Assembly (NCBI GenBank): GCA_013399015.1
Contig: VWZX01010084.1
Span: 558,001-622,000, forward strand
Source of the DNA: Galbula dea
Lineage: Eukaryota > Chordata > Aves > Piciformes > Galbulidae
Reading direction: 5' to 3'
Length of the DNA stretch: 64,000 nt
In this document: positions 62,301-64,000 of the stretch, in pieces
Numbering within the stretch: position 1 is the first letter of the stretch
How the letters are laid out: each line of letters begins with the position of its first letter
The notes under the pieces: model-generated
Told to the model about the DNA's origin: nothing
Database searches by the model: none
Seen by the model: the letters and a program-made list of their open reading frames with translations, nothing else
Made by a program: the position numbers and the translations under genes

Positions 62301-63848
62301 ACAACTGTACATCCTTTGACTACTGGTACAGAGTAAAATAAAACACTGCAAGACCCTGGAGAATAAGTTTTAACCACTAGTTCTCTCACTCTGTGTTTTT
62401 TACACTTGTCCACATTTTCAGTAAGGCAAAAACTGTTACGTCAATTTTCAGTACCAGGCTGCCCCAGAGTTACACTTGGCACCAATTCTTTATATTTTCT
62501 TCTGTAGAGAATCTGAAAAAAAAGAAAGCAGCTTTTTCCTACTCCTAAAAGGAGGAAATATTAGAACTCCATTAAAGGTCAGCTAAGCAGTTATGGAGGA
62601 AGAACTACAAGGAATGCTGAGAACGGCTTTCTAGAGAAATTGAGCTTCCGATGTTACCCAAACTCCCACACAAACCACACTATGCACACAATCCCCGTTC
62701 AACTTAGGTTTAAAGTTAGCTTTAGATATGCTTAACAGCCTCTGAAGAGCTGGAAGCGGAAATGAAAAAACAGTGGATCCTTCACTACCCCATAAGTGAA
62801 GTTACTAAGCTTAGGGTTTTAGCTTTACAACTGTGACACTTTAATTACACACATTAAAACTGCCACACCGAAGACTGATTCCACTTCAGAATATCTGCAC
62901 TTCAGGCTAGAAAAGCTAACATGTTGGGATCCAGTCGACTAAGGTTTTGTTTCAGGCTACATTTTTTCTTTTTCCCTACACGACACTGATTCGCCAGATA
63001 GTAAGCCAGGTCACGGCAAGAATCCGGCTTCCCAGCAGCCTCTCCTTAAGAAGCAGAGCCCACTGCCCATGCCACCTCCGGGACTGGAAGGGGCGCTTTC
63101 CTCTCCGTTACCCGACACAGTGCCACAGCAGGAAAGAAAAGCGCATTTTCCCACGGCTCTCGTCCACGTAACGGGCACTGACACACCCAGGCCCACTCCA
63201 GCGGCACGGCTTCCCCGCCTCTGCTCTCTCTCACGTCTCAAGGATACATTTCCGAGGCGAGGGCTCTCTCCAGCCCTGGCTGCCACTGAATCCGGCACCG
63301 CCTCCCCCTCCGGGTGGCCTTCCTGGAAGGTTGCCTCCCCGATCGCCGCCGCCTCGGCTCCTACCCCAGCGCCCTCCGCCCCTGTAAGGCCGGCCGCGAT
63401 AGCGGAATCGGTCCAGAGCGTTGTGGCTTCGCTCCCAGAAGGAGAGCCGTGGGCCGGTGTCGGAGTGCGAGCCCGACGGCATCCGCGGCGCCGGCATGGG
63501 CGGCGGATGGGAGCGGAACGAGTCCTTGGGCCGATATCCGCCATGGCCGTGCACGTGCCCCATGTCAGGCGGGGGCTGATGCCGCGACCGGGAGAAGGAC
63601 CGACCGGAGGAGGAGATGGAGATGCCCTCGCGGAGGCCAGGAGGCGGCCTGCGCCTCGAGTAGGGCCTGCTGCTGACAAGGCCGCCAGCGGGCTCGGAAC
63701 CGCCGCCGCCGCCTCCACAGGGCCCGAAGCCGTTGTTGTCATCGTCGCTGATTTCGCCGTCTTCCAGCTCCCCTTCTTCCTTCGGGGAGAGCCCGCTAGG
63801 ATCTAGTGCCGCCTCCGCAGGCGCAGCCGCCGCCTCCGCGGCCGCCAT
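23179..63848 (-). CDS. ZFC3H1: ZFC3H1, complete gene, 35 coding exons
   Basis: ZFC3H1 is the nuclear zinc-finger scaffold of the PAXT connection, joining MTR4 and the RNA exosome to PABPN1-bound polyadenylated RNA; this role is known from mammals. I placed exons at 63248-63848, 58148-58567, 55778-55842, 55324-55522, 54896-55125, 53147-53270, 51437-51534, 50283-50486, 49499-49660, 47501-47638, 47002-47120, 46563-46709, 45381-45555, 45065-45196, 43703-44251, 43515-43624, 42183-42314, 40959-41080, 40292-40393, 39825-39941, 38773-38956, 36835-37021, 36220-36411, 34040-34277, 32793-32898, 32517-32715, 31970-32064, 30912-31022, 28571-28675, 28308-28473, 27463-27563, 26238-26339, 25618-25657, 23442-23504 and 23179-23316. 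They total 5973 nt (1990 residues plus stop), phases agree throughout, and all introns are GT-AG. Layout: acidic and RS/G-rich N-terminus; Lys/Glu coiled coils (363-505, about 790-1000); Pro-rich and acidic tract (547-647); CCCH finger (1185-1204); HAT/TPR-like helical repeats (about 1320-1950). No frame break was found. Confidence 0.96.
23442..23504 (-). CDS. ZFC3H1: ZFC3H1 exon 34 (residues 1925-1945)
   Basis: A 63-nt exon encoding VHHLYQRALQKLPLCATLWK and D. Acceptor TTTACAG, donor GAT/GTAATG. It is the last HAT-like helix pair before the C-terminus. Confidence 0.94.
25618..25657 (-). CDS. ZFC3H1: ZFC3H1 exon 33 (40-nt exon, residues 1911-1924)
   Basis: A 40-nt exon encoding the end of the split Ile and AIAAECFLMGQRE. 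Acceptor TTTTCCTCAG, donor GAA/GTAAGT, both strong. It fits both neighbours in phase and sequence. Confidence 0.93.
26238..26339 (-). CDS. ZFC3H1: ZFC3H1 exon 32 (residues 1877-1911)
   Basis: It encodes RLLLQYWEESNVQILKLQAK, then MFTYNIPTCLAIWK. The donor AT/GTAATG splits an Ile codon that exon 33 completes, which restores the conserved WKIAIAAE. It is too short for an ORF scan and was found by similarity. Confidence 0.94.
27463..27563 (-). CDS. ZFC3H1: ZFC3H1 exon 31 (residues 1844-1877)
   Basis: It encodes VIIFYLSCIPKSQHSKTLER, then FCSTMPANPGLAL. Acceptor TCTGCAG, donor AG/GTATGT. Confidence 0.94.
28308..28473 (-). CDS. ZFC3H1: ZFC3H1 exon 30 (residues 1788-1843)
   Basis: It encodes DYLVFINSKVVGSNNKVQEF, then KVFTDLVNRCLVTVPTRYPI and FSTADYWTNYEFHNK. 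A T-rich tract of about 16 T precedes the CTTCCAG acceptor. Donor AAG/GTAAAA. Confidence 0.95.
28571..28675 (-). CDS. ZFC3H1: ZFC3H1 exon 29 (residues 1753-1788)
   Basis: It encodes CLCQSLHASVGEAMDAYEAA, then LGAVMQQETVQNIWL, a HAT-like helix pair. The acceptor AAACAG follows an A/T-rich stretch with a weak pyrimidine tract; donor GA/GTAAGT. Confidence 0.93.
30912..31022 (-). CDS. ZFC3H1: ZFC3H1 exon 28 (residues 1716-1753)
   Basis: It encodes RYLLNFPMPIEFTSPLYKEH, then LTDDVVNQQIPYLWQIY. Acceptor TTGTAG, donor TG/GTGAGA. Confidence 0.94.
31970..32064 (-). CDS. ZFC3H1: ZFC3H1 exon 27 (residues 1685-1716)
   Basis: It encodes ERSSSILPLLQDFVAAFFEN, then TCQKHGPMDLL. It is preceded by a long T tract on the coding strand (A run at about 32082-32101 on the + strand). 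Acceptor AAACAG, donor AG/GTACAT. Confidence 0.92.
32517..32715 (-). CDS. ZFC3H1: ZFC3H1 exon 26 (residues 1618-1684)
   Basis: It encodes WESAAELCISLLELCPNNCQ, then LLESLATLYLQMEQSDTAYK and AFEKNPQSAEIFYQLCKFLV. The AxxLYLQxxxxxxAxxVW and NPQxAEIFYxLCKF patterns are HAT/TPR helices. Acceptor TTCAAG, donor CAG/GTAATA. Confidence 0.95.
32793..32898 (-). CDS. ZFC3H1: ZFC3H1 exon 25 (residues 1583-1618)
   Basis: It encodes DAVKACTDESLEADKRIAIC, then FPLYRNWIALLKLLER, a TPR-like helix pair. Acceptor TTTTGAAG, donor AG/GTAAGT. Confidence 0.93.
34040..34277 (-). CDS. ZFC3H1: ZFC3H1 exon 24 (residues 1504-1583)
   Basis: It encodes NALKSANEKTISEHLTVSDR, then CLAWLAYIHLTEFGILPAKF, YDPANVSPSRIVNKEPFLIP and WQTVDDVKTDTDTLLAMFE. 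Acceptor CTTTTCAG, donor G/GTAAGA. Confidence 0.95.
34875..34948 (-). repeat. CR1 LINE 3' tail in ZFC3H1 intron 23
   Basis: GTCACAGAATCACAGAATG, then AAGATCATCTAGTCCAACTC. A short CR1 end in the same orientation as the host gene. Confidence 0.82.
36220..36411 (-). CDS. ZFC3H1: ZFC3H1 exon 23 (residues 1440-1503)
   Basis: It encodes FLNLENSFDGKDYVCGRILQ, then LVSFQLLETLLYRVHLSLFT and GRHQNALVLLQ, another helical repeat pair. The open frame continues leftwards past the donor CAG/GTAATT to 36115, but that part is intron. Confidence 0.94.
36835..37021 (-). CDS. ZFC3H1: ZFC3H1 exon 22 (residues 1377-1439)
   Basis: It encodes LDSTLNVLARALENNKENPE, then IWCHYLRLFSKRGTKEEIQE and MCETAVEYAPSYQIWWT. 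This is a classic HAT repeat pattern (NPEIWxxYLRLF). Acceptor TTACAG, donor ACA/GTAAGT. Confidence 0.95.
38773..38956 (-). CDS. ZFC3H1: ZFC3H1 exon 21 (residues 1316-1377)
   Basis: It encodes VPALDAVVTPDDVRYFTSET, then NLEASVQENPCDVQLWIKLA and YKYLNQNE. The VQENPxDVQLWIKLAYKYL helix pair is the first HAT/TPR-like repeat. Acceptor TTGCAG, donor GG/GTAAGT. Confidence 0.94.
39825..39941 (-). CDS. ZFC3H1: ZFC3H1 exon 20 (residues 1277-1316)
   Basis: It encodes TPPFTTWKDKRKWRPKYWRK, then a Ser/Glu run (SSSSEEEQ) and GPIKY. Acceptor TTTATAG, donor G/GTAATC. Confidence 0.92.
40292..40393 (-). CDS. ZFC3H1: ZFC3H1 exon 19 (residues 1243-1277)
   Basis: It encodes EKYVEKLFGINRDRMSVDQM, then AVLLASNVNESKSH. 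Acceptor TTTCAG, donor A/GTAAGT. Confidence 0.94.
40959..41080 (-). CDS. ZFC3H1: ZFC3H1 exon 18 (residues 1202-1243)
   Basis: It encodes WQHMKDCTLSRKQLFQDILS, then YNLELIGCSEKSTDEEISTA. It supplies the His ligand that closes the CCCH finger. The acceptor TTTTAG is good, but the donor is CAG/GTTTTT, far from consensus at +3 to +6. The next exon demands this phase and an in-frame TAA lies 6 nt into the intron, so this donor must be used. Confidence 0.92.
41705..41780. repeat. T/G-rich low-complexity tract in ZFC3H1 intron 17
   Basis: About 75 bp of nearly pure T and G on the + strand (TTTGTTTGGTGGGTTTTG-like). The transcribed strand reads A/C-rich. It has no unit length and no coding capacity. 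Confidence 0.7.
42183..42314 (-). CDS. ZFC3H1: ZFC3H1 exon 17 (zinc finger, residues 1158-1202)
   Basis: It encodes RFSPYFRTKEKLYLSS, then SNMIEPKQ followed by the zinc-ligand cysteines 1187, 1195 and 1200 (C1185 is an additional Cys). The histidine ligand H1204 is in exon 18. Spacing is Cx7Cx4Cx3H. Donor TG/GTGAGT splits the Trp codon. Confidence 0.96.
43515..43624 (-). CDS. ZFC3H1: ZFC3H1 exon 16 (residues 1122-1158)
   Basis: It encodes EISVDMDFVTSQNK, then KPFPFRPYHSPLLVFKSY. The FRPYHSPLLVFKSYRFSPY stretch leads into the zinc finger. Acceptor CCTAG, donor AG/GTACGA. Confidence 0.94.
43703..44251 (-). CDS. ZFC3H1: ZFC3H1 exon 15 (residues 939-1121)
   Basis: The largest internal exon, 549 nt. 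It encodes PSKMLKLESSPASSPKKHSA, a Lys/Leu/Glu helix (QQLEYEYALKLQKLKEARAL), then the conserved LPQPSLHDLTQDKLSLD block and RERRRSFRESNSFTKPNLKH, ending VPKEDLLCGQ. Donor CAG/GTAAAT; the frame beyond it is intronic. Confidence 0.96.
44545..44690 (-). repeat. CR1 LINE 3' fragment in ZFC3H1 intron 14
   Basis: AGAATCGTTAAGGTTGGAAG, then AGGTCATCTAAGTCCAACCT and TCCCTGCTCTAACAGGGTC. A CR1 end in the same orientation as the gene. Confidence 0.78.
45065..45196 (-). CDS. ZFC3H1: ZFC3H1 exon 14 (residues 895-938)
   Basis: It encodes IHKVQQRVTVKKALALKYGE, then ELARAKAVASKEIRKREL and EQDHLG. It continues the coiled coil. Acceptor CTTCAG, donor GGA/GTAAGT. Confidence 0.94.
45381..45555 (-). CDS. ZFC3H1: ZFC3H1 exon 13 (residues 836-894)
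   Basis: It encodes RILLMKDESVLKHLLQQEAK, then AENKINKLAEQLQATEKIL and FLKKLQEQ, with heptad-like Leu spacing typical of a coiled coil. Acceptor TTTCAG, donor CAA/GTAACG. Confidence 0.95.
46563..46709 (-). CDS. ZFC3H1: ZFC3H1 exon 12 (residues 787-836)
   Basis: It encodes SREKQRLIKSDLLRNNSSPA, then GRIAIVTKQVTEAEAKLKK, which enters the second coiled coil. Acceptor CTCTAG, donor AG/GTATGT. Confidence 0.94.
47002..47120 (-). CDS. ZFC3H1: ZFC3H1 exon 11 (residues 748-787)
   Basis: It encodes ASKIKAPPKSEKENDPMRTP, then EALPEDKKIEYRLLKEEIA. Acceptor TAACAG, donor AG/GTACAA. Confidence 0.94.
47501..47638 (-). CDS. ZFC3H1: ZFC3H1 exon 10 (residues 702-747)
   Basis: It encodes LPKHKSVVVTLNDSDDSESD, then SSVFGGLESMIKEARRNVE. 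The NDSDDSESDGE block is acidic and contains likely CK2-type sites. Acceptor CCACAG, donor GAG/GTAAAC. Confidence 0.94.
48837..48862 (+). repeat. CR1-like ATTCTATG octamer tail in ZFC3H1 intron 9
   Basis: Three tandem ATTCTATG units, the signature of CR1 3' ends, but the sequence before them is only weakly CR1-like. It is followed by a diverged TCACAGAACATGG that resembles the start of an oppositely oriented CR1 end. Confidence 0.55.
49499..49660 (-). CDS. ZFC3H1: ZFC3H1 exon 9 (residues 648-701)
   Basis: It encodes ETSSNSGPPSPPVPDN, then VPRSNLSAVSINTVSQPRVQ and RVPRPRAVIT. Acceptor TTGTTAG, donor ACA/GTAAGG. The segment is low-complexity and probably disordered. Confidence 0.93.
49968..50250 (+). 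repeat. CR1 LINE 3' fragment next to ZFC3H1 exon 8
   Basis: A sense CR1 copy of about 280 bp, antisense to the gene. It contains CCATCCCTGGATACATTCAA, then GGTCAGGTTGGACAAGGC, and ends with TGTTCTATGATTGCC. It fills almost half of intron 8, and its tail lies about 32 bp from exon 8. Confidence 0.88.
50283..50486 (-). CDS. ZFC3H1: ZFC3H1 exon 8 (residues 580-647)
   Basis: It encodes HVPSLSQLYVEA, a PPPPLPPLPPEEPEQPPKPP tract, then FADEEEEEEMLLREELLKSL and ANKRAF. The Pro-rich run followed by an acidic helix is nearly invariant in the family. A CR1 begins only about 30 nt past its donor GAG/GTACTC. Confidence 0.95.
51437..51534 (-). CDS. ZFC3H1: ZFC3H1 exon 7 (residues 547-579)
   Basis: A proline-rich exon: SSPVQPPFFECPIGYFPPPV, then PPISLPLPPPIP. 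Acceptor TTACAG, donor CCA/GTAAGT. Together with exon 8 it makes the Pro-rich tract. Confidence 0.94.
52190..52640 (-). repeat. Old CR1 LINE fragment in ZFC3H1 intron 6
   Basis: The antisense order of CR1 3' sequence is recognisable (GAGACTCCACAACATTTCC, then TTGCCCCTTGTCCTTCTGCT, then CTCAGCTCTTGCAGCCTCC). It is highly diverged with no open frame. Confidence 0.75.
53147..53270 (-). CDS. ZFC3H1: ZFC3H1 exon 6 (residues 506-547)
   Basis: It encodes SSDTDLRWSFDKQ, GGIYQYDNYDEVAMDTDSE and TNSP, an acidic conserved linker. The acceptor follows GTTTAG and the donor is G/GTAAGA. It is not in a long open frame, so it is placed by similarity and splice sites. Confidence 0.93.
54896..55125 (-). CDS. 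ZFC3H1: ZFC3H1 exon 5 (residues 429-505)
   Basis: It encodes KQALRKQQ, a Gln/Lys/Glu/Arg single-helix or coiled-coil stretch (EEEEERRKREEEIRKIRDL), then SNQEEQYNRFMKLVGGKRR with basic RSRSR that could serve nuclear localisation. Donor AGG/GTAACA. Confidence 0.95.
55324..55522 (-). CDS. ZFC3H1: ZFC3H1 exon 4 (residues 363-429)
   Basis: It encodes KLFDDEEEMSELQLRLLALQ and SASKKWQQKEQQVMKESKEK, then a Lys/Thr/Ser-rich stretch. This is the start of the first helical, coiled-coil-prone region. Donor G/GTAAGA. Confidence 0.95.
55778..55842 (-). CDS. ZFC3H1: ZFC3H1 exon 3 (residues 341-362)
   Basis: A 65-nt exon encoding GAEDKGQTSTRKLSSSDV and TSEK, aligning residue for residue with the family segment before the coiled coil. 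Acceptor GGAAG/GT, donor AAG/GTAAGA. The longer frame at 55803-56219 is an intronic extension and not exon. Confidence 0.9.
56430..56560. repeat. AT-rich low-complexity tract in ZFC3H1 intron 2
   Basis: Alternating TATA/ATAT-rich sequence without a fixed unit. It holds nothing else. Confidence 0.6.
58148..58567 (-). CDS. ZFC3H1: ZFC3H1 exon 2 (residues 201-341)
   Basis: It encodes KTFGRSPSRKQNYSSKNEN, then FEDLLLKYKQIQLELEYINK and FQAFELKPLRQKL, all strongly conserved in the family. The acceptor TTCAG/CC lies 12 nt after the branch adenosine of TTTTCTTGAC. The donor is G/GTAAAT. An upstream acceptor at 58576 is possible if the alternative exon 1 donor is used. Confidence 0.93.
58568..63247 (-). 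other. ZFC3H1: ZFC3H1 intron 1, U12-type (minor spliceosome)
   Basis: A 4680-nt intron. Its 5' splice site reads GTATCCTTG, eight of nine positions of the RTATCCTTT consensus for U12-dependent introns. Near the 3' end TTTTCTTGAC resembles the U12 branch-site consensus, with the branch adenosine 12 nt before the AG, the distance these introns favour. It carries a 1.2 kb CR1 in antisense orientation and is otherwise unremarkable. Confidence 0.8.
60506..61722 (+). mobile_element. CR1 LINE copy with a long intact reverse-transcriptase frame
   Basis: A 5'-truncated CR1, antisense to ZFC3H1 in its first intron. A 359-codon frame at 60545-61624 is open from the catalytic palm to the normal C-terminus. 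It contains YLDFFKAFDTVSQ (first catalytic Asp block), SGVPQGSILGPVLFN, the FADD box with both catalytic Asp (SKFADDTKL), PLYSALVRPHLEYC and HWNRLPREVVEAPSLEVFK. An in-frame TGA at 60539-60541 and the missing 5' half show it cannot move by itself. The 3' end has TAGATGACCTCTGAGGTCCC and ATTCTAC octamers. It is the youngest-looking CR1 in the window. Confidence 0.93.
63248..63848 (-). CDS. ZFC3H1: ZFC3H1 exon 1 (residues 1-201)
   Basis: The ATG lies in a CpG island with G at +4. The exon encodes a short Ala-rich start, the conserved LSPKEEGELEDGEISDDDNN block, then Gly-, Arg- and Ser-rich sequence with FSRSR, SFWERSHNALDRFR and WREPSPRK. The donor is AAAT/GTATCCTTG, a U12-type 5' splice site. 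A competing U2-like GTGAGA at 63234-63231 would add 13 nt; I prefer 63248 because it pairs with a U12 branch site and matches the PRKS junction of the orthologue. Confidence 0.92.
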
Positions 63849-64000
63849 GGAGCCCAGGTCTCAGAGAAGCAGATCGCAGCCCACCCCAGTCACTCCGGCG
63901 GTTTCGTTTCCTGCGTAGGGCGGCCCAGGACCGCACCAAACCCCCTACTCCCCACCGGCCCCCGTCTCTGCCCCAGTCCGCGCGAACTCTCGCGAGACCG
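63849..64000 (-). promoter_or_regulatory. ZFC3H1 5' UTR and core promoter, probably bidirectional
   Basis: CpG-rich sequence directly upstream of the ATG, without a TATA box. In mammals THAP2 starts on the opposite strand here, so this is probably a shared promoter. No THAP2 exon can be identified within the 150 bp available. Confidence 0.6.
63988..63997. promoter_or_regulatory. TCTCGCGAGA palindromic promoter element
   Basis: A perfect 10-bp palindrome, the CGCG element known from CpG-island and bidirectional promoters and bound by BANP and, when methylated, ZBTB33/Kaiso. It lies about 140 bp upstream of the ZFC3H1 start codon. Confidence 0.75.

Larger units (their letters stand above)
63020..64000. 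promoter_or_regulatory. CpG island over ZFC3H1 exon 1 and promoter
   Basis: The base composition turns abruptly G+C-rich with many CpG dinucleotides, in contrast to the A/T-rich introns. It covers exon 1, the 5' UTR and the window edge. This is typical of a housekeeping promoter. Confidence 0.85.

Noticed and set aside
63233..63248. GTGAGA donor at 63234 as the primary end of exon 1
   Set aside because: It is in frame with an acceptor at 58576, but it inserts residues not seen in the family, whereas the U12-type donor and branch site support 63248. It is kept only as an alternative.
63069..63806. 245-codon open frame on the + strand over ZFC3H1 exon 1
   Set aside because: It is the antisense shadow of the G+C-rich coding exon 1, where stop codons are rare. 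It shows only Pro/Ala/Ser-rich low complexity and no family features.
1..64000. CRISPR arrays, bacterial operons, phage or defence systems
   Set aside because: There are no regularly spaced repeats or prokaryotic gene layout. The introns, CpG island and CR1 repeats show vertebrate nuclear DNA.

Overview
The window is vertebrate nuclear DNA, most likely from a bird. It holds two intron-containing genes separated by a gene-poor interval, and it is littered with CR1-type LINE copies carrying the avian ATTCTATG tails (crocodilians and turtles also carry CR1, so the clade is not proven). There are no prokaryotic genes, CRISPR arrays, rRNAs or convincing tRNAs. A run of 710 Ns at 17959-18668 is an assembly gap.

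Left part, + strand, 1-~6135: the 3' end of LGR5, the R-spondin receptor that potentiates Wnt signalling and marks adult stem cells. Two coding exons are present: 824-907 (extracellular hinge) and 2203-3293 (all seven membrane helices and the cytoplasmic tail). A ~2.8 kb 3' UTR with a poly(A) signal at 6113-6118 follows, and it carries five perfect Pumilio-type UGUANAUA motifs.

Middle, ~6136-22475: the tail-to-tail interval between LGR5 and ZFC3H1. It contains several truncated CR1 copies in both orientations, the assembly gap (inside one CR1), and a diverged ~145 bp direct duplication flanking another CR1. One 176-codon open frame at 12245-12775 is unexplained.

Right part, - strand, 63848 down to ~22475: the complete ZFC3H1 gene. 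I placed 35 coding exons whose phases all agree. They sum to 5973 nt, i.e. 1990 residues plus stop, very close to the mammalian length of about 1989. ZFC3H1 is the large zinc-finger protein that joins the MTR4 helicase to poly(A)-tail-bound RNA in the PAXT connection of the nuclear exosome. The first intron has the hallmarks of a minor-spliceosome (U12-type) intron. The exon that completes the zinc finger ends in a very weak 5' splice site. The promoter is a CpG island at the right edge with a perfect TCTCGCGAGA palindrome. In mammals THAP2 lies head to head with ZFC3H1, so a shared bidirectional promoter is expected just outside the window.

The order LGR5(+) - ZFC3H1(-) matches the conserved amniote synteny (human 12q21). 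I found no new enzymatic or defence system. The points most worth checking are the U12 intron, the weak donor at the zinc-finger exon, the Pumilio-site cluster and the diverged duplication.
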